Translations under genes and position numbers: made by a program
Shown here: positions 25,669 to 33,030 of the stretch, piece after piece
Numbering within the stretch: position 1 is the first letter of the stretch
How the letters are laid out: each line of letters begins with the position of its first letter
Assembly: GCA_913043815.1 (NCBI GenBank)
Contig: CAJWNY010000032.1
Coordinates: 1-33,030 of the forward strand
DNA: 33,030 nucleotides
Source: an uncultured Gammaproteobacteria bacterium
Lineage (GTDB): Bacteria; Pseudomonadota; Gammaproteobacteria; Pseudomonadales; Azotimanducaceae
Direction of reading: 5' to 3'
Notes under the pieces: model-generated
What the model was told of the DNA's origin: nothing
What the model saw: only the letters and a program-made list of their open reading frames with translations
Databases searched by the model: none

Positions 25669-27093
25669 ATGCTAAATTTTTTAGAGACAGCCATGGCTGC
25701 ATTAGCCGCAAGTCTCACTTCAATAGTCTTTTTTAAGGTTGAATTGCTAGGTGTGGGCGTGCCGCTCATCGTGCTTTGGTTGGTTGCGGGCGCAGTCTTT
25801 TGTACCGTGTATTTCAATTTCATCAATATCCGCGGTTTCGCTACGGCGATAAAGTTGCTCACCCAAAAGCCAAAATATAAAGATGCGGTAGTGGGTGAGA
25901 TCACGCATTTCCAAGCATTGACCACCGCGGTATCGGGCACTGTAGGTATTGGTAATATTGCGGGCGTTGCAGTGGCTATTTCTCTAGGTGGGGCGGGTGC
26001 TGCGTTTTGGTTGGCCGTTGCCGGTTTTTTAGGCATGTCTACAAAATTTTGCGAATGTACCCTGAGCACTTTGTATCGACAAAATCGCAGTGATGCGACC
26101 GTGGCCGGGGGTCCCATGTATTACTTGCAAGAGGGTCTGGCTCGAATAGGGCGCCCTAAATTGGGTAAAGCCATGGCGAAGTTTTACGCCTTATGTATGG
26201 TTATTGGATGCTTTGGCATTGGCAACATGTTTCAGTCTAACCAAGCTGCGGTCATTCTCACCTCCCAGCTAGGAGAATCTAATTTCGCCTATTCTAATGT
26301 TTTAGTGGGCCTTGTTTTGGCGGTTGCCATTGGTCTGGTCATTATCGGCGGCCTAAAAAGTATTGCTTCTGTGACCTCTCGATTGGTGCCGATGATGTTG
26401 GTTATATATTTAGCCTTGGTGATTATTGTCTTAGGTCTGAATTATTCTCAAGTAGGCGATGCCTTTGCGCTGATATTTAGCGAAGCCTTCACCGCCAACG
26501 GTGTGAGTGGCGGCGTTATAGGCGCCATGATTATTGGCTTTCAACGCGCGGTTTTTTCTAACGAGGCTGGACTGGGTTCTGCGGGTATTGCTCATGCTGC
26601 TGCAAAAACGGACGAACCCGTGACCCAAGGTATGGTGGCGCTACTAGAGCCGTTTATAGATTCGGTAGTAGTTTGCACAATGACCGCATTGGTTATTGTG
26701 ATCTTAGTGATTCTTCCTGGTGAGGCCACCAACGGCATCAGCGGTATAGAAATGTCGATTCGGGCTTTTGATAAGGCTATACCTGGTTCATCCCCCTTGC
26801 TGGCAATTATTGCCACGTTGTTTGCCTTCTCTACCATGCTGGCTTGGTCATATTATGGGTTAATTGCTTTGGAATACTTGGTTGGACGTTCTGAGTTGTC
26901 GGGCATGATCTTTAGAGTTACCTTTCTATTTTTTATCGTGGTCGGCAGTGCTATTAACTTGCAGTCGGTGATCGACATATCTGACGCGTTGGTATTTTTA
27001 ATATCTATTCCAAATTTAATTGGTCTATATTTGTTGGCGCCAGAAGTTAAGCGTGAGCTGATAGCTTTTCAGCAGCGGTACTCAAAAATCTGA
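25669..27093 (+). CDS. Sodium:alanine/glycine symporter (AGCS family)
   Basis: This 474-residue inner-membrane protein has about 11 hydrophobic segments and imports small neutral amino acids with Na+. The family signature region reads FQALTTAVSGTVGIGNIAGVAVAI (about 83-106), followed by FLGMSTKFCECTLSTLYR and GGPMYYLQEGL. The later QRAVFSNEAGLGSAGIAHAAAK (about 289-310) is the other highly conserved AGCS block. Length is typical. The gene begins 63 bases after the amidohydrolase, so co-expression is plausible. Transport of alanine rather than glycine or another small amino acid cannot be read from sequence. Confidence 0.94.
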   Translation: MLNFLETAMAALAASLTSIVFFKVELLGVGVPLIVLWLVAGAVFCTVYFNFINIRGFATAIKLLTQKPKYKDAVVGEITHFQALTTAVSGTVGIGNIAGVAVAISLGGAGAAFWLAVAGFLGMSTKFCECTLSTLYRQNRSDATVAGGPMYYLQEGLARIGRPKLGKAMAKFYALCMVIGCFGIGNMFQSNQAAVILTSQLGESNFAYSNVLVGLVLAVAIGLVIIGGLKSIASVTSRLVPMMLVIYLALVIIVLGLNYSQVGDAFALIFSEAFTANGVSGGVIGAMIIGFQRAVFSNEAGLGSAGIAHAAAKTDEPVTQGMVALLEPFIDSVVVCTMTALVIVILVILPGEATNGISGIEMSIRAFDKAIPGSSPLLAIIATLFAFSTMLAWSYYGLIALEYLVGRSELSGMIFRVTFLFFIVVGSAINLQSVIDISDALVFLISIPNLIGLYLLAPEVKRELIAFQQRYSKI

Positions 27094-27143
27094 TTCACCT
27101 GTATGCACGAGCAAGATGTGGCAAAAATTTCTGGAGAGGCAAT

Positions 27144-27914
27144 ATGAGTAATGCGATGAGTGGTATTGCTGGGAAGGTCGTTGTCGTTACAGGTGCGGCT
27201 TCTGGCCTAGGACTTGCTGATGCGCGCTTGCTTGCTAGTCAAGGTGCCCATGTAGTGATGACCGATATTGATGTGGAGCGTGGCCTAGCACTGGCAGAAG
27301 CAATAGGTGCACTGTTTCTTGCCCATGATGTATCAGATGAAGGTCGCTGGGGTGAAGTCATGCTGGAGGTGGAAACCAAATATGGCCGCTTAGATGGGTT
27401 AGTAAACAACGCAGGCGTCGCTCATATCGCTAATATAGAAAATACGTCTCTGAAAGTCTGGCGTAATACATTAGCAATTCATTTAGATGGTACGTTTTTT
27501 GGATGTCAGGCAGGTATTAAGCTCATGAAAGCAAGTGGCGGCGGTTCTATCGTAAATATGTCGTCTACCGCCGCGCTTATAGGCATTCCAGATTATCTCG
27601 CTTATTCAGCTGCTAAAGGTGGCATTCGCTCTATGACCAAGGCGATAGCTCTTCATTGTCGGCGCGAGCGCCTGAAAATTCGCTGTAATTCTATACACCC
27701 GGGGAGCATCAACACACCGATGGTGCACCATGCGTTGAAGGAACTTATGGACGTAGACCTCGGGGCTATGGGCGATCAAGAGAAAGCACGGGTTTCAATG
27801 GGTATTGGTGAACCGGACGACGTGGCGCATATGGTTTCCTACCTGCTTTCAGATGTGTCTAAGCATGTAAATGGCACCGAGATGGTGGTAGATAATGGCG
27901 ATACAGTTGCTTAA
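27144..27914 (+). CDS. Short-chain dehydrogenase/reductase (SDR)
   Basis: This 256-residue cytoplasmic NAD(P)-dependent classical SDR has the nucleotide motif TGAASGLG (16-23), an acidic residue at the end of the second strand (MTDID, about 39-43, favouring NAD), NNAG (88-91) and the catalytic Ser141, Tyr154 and Lys158 (YSAAK). The C-terminal NGTEMVVDNGDTVA is usual. The sequence resembles enzymes annotated as 3-alpha (or 20-beta) hydroxysteroid dehydrogenase or cyclopentanol dehydrogenase, but these labels are weak. GGAGAGG precedes the ATG. It follows the symporter by 50 bases and is followed by the VOC gene after 77 bases. Confidence 0.93.
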   Translation: MSNAMSGIAGKVVVVTGAASGLGLADARLLASQGAHVVMTDIDVERGLALAEAIGALFLAHDVSDEGRWGEVMLEVETKYGRLDGLVNNAGVAHIANIENTSLKVWRNTLAIHLDGTFFGCQAGIKLMKASGGGSIVNMSSTAALIGIPDYLAYSAAKGGIRSMTKAIALHCRRERLKIRCNSIHPGSINTPMVHHALKELMDVDLGAMGDQEKARVSMGIGEPDDVAHMVSYLLSDVSKHVNGTEMVVDNGDTVA

Positions 27915-27991
27915 GTTTGCTTACTTATTTTTGTAAGTTAATCCAGGTATTTCCCATATAAAATTTTTTCTGTCTGCGGAGGAGTAAAATA

Positions 27992-28444
27992 ATGAATATT
28001 GGCGGTTTGGTACACATCAATATAAATTGCAGTAACTTTGAACGCTCCAAAGCGTTTTACGAAATGCTGGGTTTTGAGCATGTATGGCAGGTGCCAGCGA
28101 CCAATACGCCAGAAGTGAACCAAGCCGTGGCGATGAAGGACTATCGCGTTAATGGCGCTATCATGAAGCTGCGTGGGGTCGAACCGGTGGTTCTGATTGA
28201 TCTTTTAGAGTGGCAAGCGCCCCGAGATACCAGCGCTCCCTATGCCAATTTGTATAGCCCGGGTTTAGCGCGGTTAGCGCTGCGCACAACTGATTTGCAG
28301 GCGGATTACGATTTTCTCAAAGCCCAATGTGTTGAGGTATTGTCACCGCCAGCCACGGTTTATATGAGTGAAAACAGTGGCAGCAGCTTCTTTTGTTTTA
28401 AAGACCCTGACGGTACTTTTTTAGAGTTAGTGGAAAGCTTTTGA
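27992..28444 (+). CDS. VOC-family (glyoxalase/dioxygenase-fold) protein
   Basis: This 150-residue single-module VOC protein has the usual two beta-alpha-beta-beta-beta units: GGLVHININCSNFERSKAFYEMLGFE (4-29) and LARLALRTTDLQADYDFLKAQ (about 91-111). His8 and Glu145 (in GTFLELVESF) sit where the family binds metal. Members include glyoxalase I, methylmalonyl-CoA epimerase, ring-cleaving dioxygenases and resistance proteins, and the sequence alone does not choose between them. A strong GGAGGAG Shine-Dalgarno precedes the ATG. Its stop lies 6 bases from the stop of the convergent small gene. Confidence 0.9.
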   Translation: MNIGGLVHININCSNFERSKAFYEMLGFEHVWQVPATNTPEVNQAVAMKDYRVNGAIMKLRGVEPVVLIDLLEWQAPRDTSAPYANLYSPGLARLALRTTDLQADYDFLKAQCVEVLSPPATVYMSENSGSSFFCFKDPDGTFLELVESF

Positions 28445-28450
28445 GGCGAT

Positions 28451-28780
28451 TCAACTAGAGCTAACCATTTTTTGGGTAACGGCGCTGAATACAGATATAT
28501 CGACATAACGTTGATCTATGGCGTTACTCATGTTCAGCCAGGTGGCTTGCTGAAGGTTCTGTAGCGTCTCCGCAATGTTGTTTGTATCTATCTCATAAAT
28601 GGCCAAATAGCCATATGATTGTTTTTTTTGTACTTGTTGCTCACTCAGTGCAAATCGTTGCGCTGCTTGAAAGCCATCAATTTGCAATACCTCGGGTAGA
28701 TGAACATCGTTATACCATGTGTTGTATTCGTCCTCGCGCCCATCAACCGCATCACTTTTAACAATGAACAAAGTGCTCAT
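28451..28780 (-). CDS. Small dimeric alpha+beta barrel protein (EthD/DUF4286-like)
   Basis: This 109-residue cytoplasmic protein has the ferredoxin-like pattern of the dimeric alpha/beta-barrel superfamily. It opens with the strand TLFIVKSDAV, then EDEYNTWYNDVHLPEVLQIDGFQAAQRF (about 17-44), with the W-Y-N-x-x-H-L-P-E motif common to EthD- and DUF4286-type proteins, and YGYLAIYEID (about 56-65). His in DVHLPE may be functional. Related proteins sit in catabolic clusters, but their roles are mostly unknown. It is divergent from the crotonase-fold gene across a region with inverted repeats. Confidence 0.82.
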   Translation of the reverse strand: MSTLFIVKSDAVDGREDEYNTWYNDVHLPEVLQIDGFQAAQRFALSEQQVQKKQSYGYLAIYEIDTNNIAETLQNLQQATWLNMSNAIDQRYVDISVFSAVTQKMVSSS

Positions 28781-28844
28781 ATATTTTCTCTCCTTAATTT
28801 TCAGGAATGTTTCACAAATTCGATTTAAATTCCCAGCCTCGATT

Positions 28845-28887
28845 ATGGCCTACTCTAAGAATAGGCCATCACTTCAACAATAGGCCA
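28845..28887. promoter_or_regulatory. Candidate operator: ATGGCCTA/TAGGCCAT inverted repeat plus a third half-site
   Basis: ATGGCCTA (28845-28852) and TAGGCCAT (28862-28869) are perfect inverted arms with a 9-base spacer. AATAGGCCA recurs as a direct repeat at 28860-28868 and 28879-28887, 19 bases apart. The set lies between the divergent small barrel gene (start 28780) and the crotonase gene (start 28965). It looks like a dimeric regulator site with a second partial site; no regulator gene is adjacent. Confidence 0.5.
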
Positions 28888-28964
28888 GAGCCATTGCTGT
28901 TTCTAGATTAATGGTGCTTCTCCAATAGTATTCGTGCCGGCAAATAATTAAGCTGGAACAAAGC

Positions 28965-29789
28965 ATGAGTAGGACAGAGGGTATGGATATTAAAGATTAT
29001 AAAACTATCGAGGTTGAGCGGCAGGGCGCATTAGATATCCTATGGCTGAATCGCCCGGAATATCTGAATTCAATTAACACTCCAATGGTCACCGAGTTGC
29101 GTCATTATTTTGATCAACTGGCTGAGAACGAGACTACCCGGGTAGTGCTAATGGGTGGGCGCGGAAAAGCGTTTTGCGCTGGGCTAGACATTAAATCCGC
29201 CAGTGATCCCACTCAAGCACGACCTTTTGGCGGTGGTATGGGTTTTCAGGGCTATCTTGCAGACGTATATATAAAGATGCGCCGTTGCCCACAACCTATT
29301 ATTAGCATGATTCAAGGTGCTGCATGTGGTGGTGGGTTTGCTTTCGCGTTGGCCTCGGACGTGCGTATTGCTGCTGACACAGCGAAGATGAATGCGGCTT
29401 TTATTAAACTAGGTCTATCTGCTTGCGATATGGGTACCAGTTACTTTTTGCCCCGACTTGTGGGGACATCTATAGCTTCCGAGTTGATGTTAACCGGCAA
29501 ATTCATACACGCTGAAAGATGCTTGAGTACCAATTTGGTGTCGGAGGTTGTTCCCGAGGCGGACTTGTTCGCAACAGCAAATGATTACGCAGAGCAAATG
29601 TTGTTGGCCTCTCCAATGGGTTTACGCCTGACCAAGGACGGCCTGAATGTAGCCATTGATGCAGCGGGCTTGGAGGCTGCTATTGCGGTAGAAAATCGTA
29701 ACCAGATTTTGTGTAGCCGCACTCAGGATGCTAAGGAAGGTATGCAGGCCTTCATTGAAAAGCGTGCCCCGCAATATACGGGTAGATAG
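28965..29789 (+). CDS. Enoyl-CoA hydratase/isomerase (crotonase) family protein
   Basis: This 274-residue crotonase-fold enzyme of acyl-CoA metabolism has the oxyanion-hole segments GKAFCAGLDIK (67-77) and QGAACGGGFAFALASDVRIAADTAK (117-141). The two glutamates of rat hydratase (144 and 164) align with Ala126 and Phe146, so ordinary hydration by that mechanism is doubtful. The block IKLGLSACDMGTSYFLPRLVG (147-167) places Asp155 near the third catalytic Asp of dienoyl-CoA isomerase. Length is typical. ATG 28965 is used; ATG 28983 with AGGA eight bases upstream is an equally good start and would give 268 residues. The actual reaction is unknown: it could be an isomerase, dehalogenase-like or lyase activity. 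Confidence 0.9.
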   Translation: MSRTEGMDIKDYKTIEVERQGALDILWLNRPEYLNSINTPMVTELRHYFDQLAENETTRVVLMGGRGKAFCAGLDIKSASDPTQARPFGGGMGFQGYLADVYIKMRRCPQPIISMIQGAACGGGFAFALASDVRIAADTAKMNAAFIKLGLSACDMGTSYFLPRLVGTSIASELMLTGKFIHAERCLSTNLVSEVVPEADLFATANDYAEQMLLASPMGLRLTKDGLNVAIDAAGLEAAIAVENRNQILCSRTQDAKEGMQAFIEKRAPQYTGR

Positions 29790-29809
29790 AAATTAGTGGT
29801 GAGGCAAAC

Positions 29810-29829
29810 AGCTAGGCGTAAGCCTAGCT
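29810..29829. other. Hairpin between convergent genes (AGCTAGGC-GTAA-GCCTAGCT)
   Basis: A perfect 8-base stem (29810-29817 with 29822-29829) closes a GTAA tetraloop, between the 3' ends of the crotonase and serine hydrolase genes. There is no T-run, so a rho-independent terminator is only suggested. It may act on both strands. Confidence 0.45.
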
Positions 29830-29888
29830 TGAGAGGACGTGCCGTAAGTCCTTCTATGCCTATAAGGCGTTAGACTATCTCCGGATTT

Positions 29889-31013
29889 CTACTTCGCGAG
29901 GCTGGTGAATACGGCTTGAGAAATAGAGATGCCCCGCTCGTCACCCATCAACCCTGCGTGCATTTTGTTCATAACGTAGGAGATTGAGAAATTCTGATCT
30001 TGGTCGATGATGGCTGTGGAGCCACCCCAACCACCCCAAAAGCATAGGTTGCGTTTGCTGCCTGGTGGCATGCCAAAGCCAAGGCTATAGCTCATAGGTA
30101 TGTCGACCACTTGGTCGTGACCGGTAATGCGTGGCACCATAATCGAGCGCGCAGTTTCCTCTGAGAGTAGGCGTACACCTTGAGATACCCCAAGATTTGC
30201 TAAAACTGAATGAATTTTAGCCACGGACCGAGCGTTGCCGTGACCATTAGCTGCAGGAATTTCGGCTTTTTTCCATTCTAGCGTCCAACTGTCTCGAGCA
30301 TCTCCCCCGGGGTTAGAGAATGTACGTCCGGCAATGGTGTCTCCAGTGGTATCCTTTCCCAGCCTACGGTTCGGAGGTGGAATAAGATGACCTACACGTG
30401 GCAGAGCCTCATCAGGGACGCTAATATGAAAGTCCACGCCCAGCTTATCTGCGACTTCTTGCTTAAAGAACGCGCCCATAGTCTGGCCAGTGATGCGTCG
30501 TAGCACCTCGCCCAGAAGATAACCTTGAGTCAATGCGTGATAGCCAATGGCGTTGCCTGGCTCCCACCAAGGTACTTGAGCGGCAAGCAAACTTGTTATT
30601 TTCTCCCAGTCGTACATGTCTTTCGAGCTAACAGCTACGTCCATGCCAGACAGGCCCGCCGCGTGGTTCATAAGGTGCCAGACTTTAACCTGCTCTTTGC
30701 CGTTAGCTGCAAACTCTGGCCAATAAGTGGCAACGCTCTCGTCGAAGTCGAGTAGCTTGCGATCTGCCAGCATAAGCATGCAAAGAAAAGACATAGTCTT
30801 TGTAGTGGAGTACACGTTAACGATGGTGTTTTCCTGCCATGTGCGAGTTTTGTCCTCGTCTAGGTGGCCGCCAAAAAGGTCTACCACCAACTCGTCTTTG
30901 TAGGTAACCGCAACGGATGCGCCAACGTCTGCACCGCTGTCTAAATTAGCCTGTAAAGTGGCTCTTACTTTTTCGAATCGAGGGTCGCAGTGCCCTTGTA
31001 CCAATACTCCCAT
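29889..31013 (-). CDS. Serine hydrolase, beta-lactamase / family VIII esterase type
   Basis: This 374-residue member of the class C beta-lactamase-like fold has the nucleophile motif Ser69-Thr-Thr-Lys72 (VYSTTKTMS) and a Tyr158 in GYHALTQGYLLGEV, corresponding to the catalytic tyrosine of family VIII esterases such as EstB. The C-terminal FWGGWGGSTAIIDQDQNFSISYVMNKM fits the family's substrate-pocket strand. No signal peptide is visible, so it is likely cytoplasmic, which favours ester hydrolysis over beta-lactam resistance. Length is usual (about 370-400). A hairpin of inverted CTTGCTTG arms lies 40-60 bases upstream of the start. No neighbour on the same strand is close enough for a firm operon. 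Confidence 0.9.
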   Translation of the reverse strand: MGVLVQGHCDPRFEKVRATLQANLDSGADVGASVAVTYKDELVVDLFGGHLDEDKTRTWQENTIVNVYSTTKTMSFLCMLMLADRKLLDFDESVATYWPEFAANGKEQVKVWHLMNHAAGLSGMDVAVSSKDMYDWEKITSLLAAQVPWWEPGNAIGYHALTQGYLLGEVLRRITGQTMGAFFKQEVADKLGVDFHISVPDEALPRVGHLIPPPNRRLGKDTTGDTIAGRTFSNPGGDARDSWTLEWKKAEIPAANGHGNARSVAKIHSVLANLGVSQGVRLLSEETARSIMVPRITGHDQVVDIPMSYSLGFGMPPGSKRNLCFWGGWGGSTAIIDQDQNFSISYVMNKMHAGLMGDERGISISQAVFTSLAK

Positions 31014-31339
31014 TATCTTTCCTCAAGCGCGTTAAATTAAAATAAATGTTGTCTTGCTTGTCGTGCAAGCAGGTTACCAAGTCACTACGTTAATCAGGTT
31101 TGACCTCGGTTGCTAGGGTCCCAATTTAGGCCTCGGCATCACAATACTTTGGCTTTCTTCTTGCACGATTAACAGTTTACTTTCTCCAATTTTCGGATGG
31201 TATCAAGATGCCGAATATTTGATGGAGTAACTCTTTCTAGGCAGCAACAATAAAGAAGGTGCTTTTTCTGTGGTTGCAGAAATGCGCTGGTAGCTTACGA
31301 ACTCGGTCACCAAGGTCGCTGTACGGGTTTACTTGACCA
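31014..31339. other. Non-coding gap between two leftward hydrolase genes
   Basis: This 326-base stretch has no ORF with coding character and no RNA gene I can recognise. The left end carries the inverted repeat at 31053-31073, upstream of the serine hydrolase. No clear terminator is visible for the alpha/beta hydrolase gene that ends at 31340. Confidence 0.45.
31053..31073. promoter_or_regulatory. Inverted repeat upstream of the serine hydrolase
   Basis: CTTGCTTG (31053-31060), a 5-base centre TCGTG and CAAGCAGG (31066-31073) form an 8-base inverted repeat with one T-G pair. It is 40-60 bases upstream of the leftward ATG at 31013, where an operator or leader hairpin would sit. Function is inferred from position alone. 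Confidence 0.3.
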
Positions 31340-32392
31340 CTATTCGGATGAATAAAACACCCTATCGAGAAACGCGATCATAACGTCTAATGCGGGTGGC
31401 GCGTCGTCTGCGAAGTTCACCCCAAGTAACCGATTGTGCCCAGAGTCCAAATACGCGTGTCTTTTGTCTGCGTACTCCCAATATTCCACCTGGTGTCCGG
31501 CGGCCTGTAACTTTGTTAGATAGTCTTTAACCAAGGCAGGGGTGGTGAGCGTATCGACACTACCAACAGTCAGTAATTGTGGCGGGAGTGAGCGCTCGGT
31601 GGCAGAAGGGACTGTGTGAGAGGGAGACACTCCCCTGTACAATTCTGGGTGGGAATTTGTACTTATTTCGCTGCCGAAAATCCCCCGTGGTAGAGCGCCT
31701 CCCATATACCAAAAAGGGTTTCTCCAAGTTTCAAAGCCATCAAAGCCGCGTTGATAAAGGTCAAACGCGCCGTAACTTAAAAGCGCTGCCTGCACTTTTA
31801 TGCCACCGTTTTGCACGAGCGATTCAGGGGTGGTACCTAGCGGCAGATAAGAGGGGGAAAATGACAGCGTTTTTGTATTATATCCTTGCAAAGATAAGTT
31901 CTGCCCTCGATTGACAACCATTGCCGCAAGGTGCGCTCCAGCGCTGTCACCGGTTATAGCCACGCGAGCAGGGTCTCCCTGATATTGGTGAATGTTGTGT
32001 TGTGCCCACAGCACAGCGCCAAATGTATCTTCGACGATTTGATCAATAGTAACGGTATTTTCTTGGTCGCCGAGTAAGCGATAGTTGACGTTACAAACTA
32101 CATATTCGCTGTTGCTCGCAAAGTACTTTGCCGCTTGATCCATTATAGATTTGTCGTTAATTAGCCAGCCTCCTCCGTGAAAAATCATCAATACGGGGTA
32201 GCGATCTTTCCCAGATTTTGGCGTATAGATATCCATTGTTAGATCAAAACTGTCGGGAGAAGCCCAAAGTACGTCAGTCGTTAGTGAGTACTTGCTGGGA
32301 TCATTGTTGCTTGGATTTTCAGCCGGCGTGGCGCAGCCCAAACATAGCGTGCTTAGTAAAACTGCTATCCAATTGAGAATGGGTGATTTCAT
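31340..32392 (-). CDS. Alpha/beta hydrolase lipoprotein (HSL/BD-FAE-type esterase)
   Basis: This 350-residue protein has a signal peptide ending TLCLGC (Cys20), so it is probably an envelope lipoprotein. The oxyanion-hole motif HGGG is at 72-75, the nucleophile is Ser150 in GDSAGAH, the acid is probably Asp280 (in TVGSVDTLT) and the base His312 (in DKRHAYLDS). These match the hormone-sensitive-lipase-like group that hydrolyses small to medium esters or acylated sugars. Length is normal. It is divergent from the MAPEG gene. Together with the type B esterase at 1284-2963 it gives two separate lipidated esterases in the window, pointing to extracytoplasmic ester use. Confidence 0.9.
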   Translation of the reverse strand: MKSPILNWIAVLLSTLCLGCATPAENPSNNDPSKYSLTTDVLWASPDSFDLTMDIYTPKSGKDRYPVLMIFHGGGWLINDKSIMDQAAKYFASNSEYVVCNVNYRLLGDQENTVTIDQIVEDTFGAVLWAQHNIHQYQGDPARVAITGDSAGAHLAAMVVNRGQNLSLQGYNTKTLSFSPSYLPLGTTPESLVQNGGIKVQAALLSYGAFDLYQRGFDGFETWRNPFWYMGGALPRGIFGSEISTNSHPELYRGVSPSHTVPSATERSLPPQLLTVGSVDTLTTPALVKDYLTKLQAAGHQVEYWEYADKRHAYLDSGHNRLLGVNFADDAPPALDVMIAFLDRVFYSSE

Positions 32393-32608
32393 GAAGCATC
32401 CTTTTTCATTCTAGGTTCGCCGGCCACGACCGATTTATTTGGCTATCAGGCTTGCAGTGCGTCGACAGCACCTAGGGCCTCGCCAGATTATGACGTCCAT
32501 TAGGGCGCAATTTGTACTTAATTAAAAGTGCCGGTGCTGTGCAATCTCCTCGATTTGGGGCTGAACCCGTGCGGACTAATACATTTTTTTTAGTGGCTGT
32601 TTCGTCAG

Positions 32609-32627
32609 TTTTACAACGATCGTAAAA
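32609..32627. promoter_or_regulatory. Inverted repeat TTTTAC-N7-GTAAAA upstream of the MAPEG gene
   Basis: TTTTAC (32609-32614) and GTAAAA (32622-32627) are perfect arms with a 7-base centre, 41 bases before the ATG at 32669. The spacing suits a TetR-type or similar dimeric regulator. No regulator gene is visible in the window, and the AT-rich arms make chance occurrence possible. Confidence 0.35.
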
Positions 32628-32668
32628 TAACTTGCCTAAAACTAGGAAATTAATTAGGGAGAGAGAAA

Positions 32669-33030
32669 ATGGCAGCTAATACAATTTTGCAGCCGGTGAT
32701 TGTGCTTGGTCTTTGGAGTGGGATCATGATGATCTGGATGTACGCCACGCGTATTCCTGCCATTGCAGGGGCTAATATCCCAGAGAATGATCTGGGTCAT
32801 CCAGTTGGTATGAGCTATTTACCGTCCCACGTACGCCGCGTTGCAGACAACCATAACCATTTATTCGAGCAACCCTCGCTCTTTTACGCGACTTGCATAG
32901 CCATTGCAGTAGCTGGCCATGCAGATGCCACGGCTGTGAATGCCGCTTGGGGATTCGTGATCCTTCGAGTAGTGCATTCCCTCATTCAGTCAACCGTGAA
33001 TGTGGTTGTTCTGCGCTTCGGTATCTTTAT
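32669..33030 (+). CDS. MAPEG-family membrane protein, C-terminus beyond the window
   Basis: The reading frame opens at the ATG after a purine-rich AGGGAGAGAG Shine-Dalgarno and is still open at the right edge (120 full codons visible). The product is an integral membrane protein with segments at about 8-26, 70-88 and 90-115. The block RRVADNHNHLFEQPSLFYA (about 60-78) and AAWGFVILRVVHSLIQSTVN (about 92-111) match MAPEG proteins (membrane-associated eicosanoid and glutathione metabolism). Bacterial members of this group mostly lack a proven activity; some are glutathione-dependent. Typical bacterial length is about 130-150 residues, so little is missing. It is divergent from the lipoprotein hydrolase. 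Confidence 0.88.
   Translation, partial: MAANTILQPVIVLGLWSGIMMIWMYATRIPAIAGANIPENDLGHPVGMSYLPSHVRRVADNHNHLFEQPSLFYATCIAIAVAGHADATAVNAAWGFVILRVVHSLIQSTVNVVVLRFGIF

Noticed and set aside
27915..27991. CTTAC...GTAAG arms between the SDR and VOC genes as a terminator
   Set aside because: Only five base pairs with an 8-base AT-rich loop and no T-run after the stem; too weak to call.
29889..31013. Antibiotic resistance beta-lactamase
   Set aside because: There is no signal peptide, and the Ser-x-x-Lys/Tyr pattern equally fits family VIII esterases; the surrounding genes are catabolic.

Overview
The window looks like chromosomal DNA from a marine gammaproteobacterium of the OM60/NOR5 - SAR92 - Spongiibacteraceae type. 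This is inferred from the mid-GC composition, the xseB-ispA pair, and the many acyl-CoA, esterase and lipoprotein genes; no rRNA or tRNA is present to confirm it. I see no phage, insertion sequence, CRISPR array or plasmid gene. The window is gene-dense, with 28 complete protein genes and one cut by the right edge.

Layout. 1-1165 (minus): isoprenoid and repair housekeeping (xseB-ispA), with four octamer repeats at the left edge. 1284-4664 (minus): an acyl-CoA synthetase followed by a lipoprotein carboxylesterase, probably one operon. 4665-9320 (plus): an RND efflux adaptor and pump, with a clear promoter and overlapping inverted repeats. 9406-11677 (plus): an RraA-like aldolase-family protein and a family III CoA-transferase. 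11717-18371: a group resembling light- or stress-induced membrane clusters. It holds a DUF1295-DUF6134 fusion, an NTF2-like lipoprotein, a DUF2878 membrane protein, a sensor kinase, a CPD photolyase and an OmpR-type response regulator. 18560-23768: an S41 peptidase lipoprotein, a Coq4-like protein, a YgjP-like metallopeptidase, a GNAT acetyltransferase and a DUF1993 protein. 23881-31013: catabolic genes, namely a YtcJ-like amidohydrolase, an AGCS symporter, an SDR, a VOC protein, a small dimeric-barrel protein, a crotonase-fold protein and a family VIII esterase/beta-lactamase-like protein. 31340-33030: a lipoprotein alpha/beta hydrolase and a MAPEG protein cut by the edge.

How the genes may work together. 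Two themes recur. The first is uptake and breakdown of esters, acyl compounds or related lipids: exported esterases release acids, a CoA ligase or CoA-transferase activates them, and a crotonase, SDR and RraA-like protein act downstream. The second is protection of DNA and membrane: the photolyase/two-component/DUF1295-DUF6134/DUF2878/NTF2-like group. The strongest candidate for something new is this second group. Its kinase and regulator are split around the photolyase gene, and its DUF1295 and DUF6134 proteins, which I know as separate neighbours, are one polypeptide joined through what looks like a retained signal peptide.
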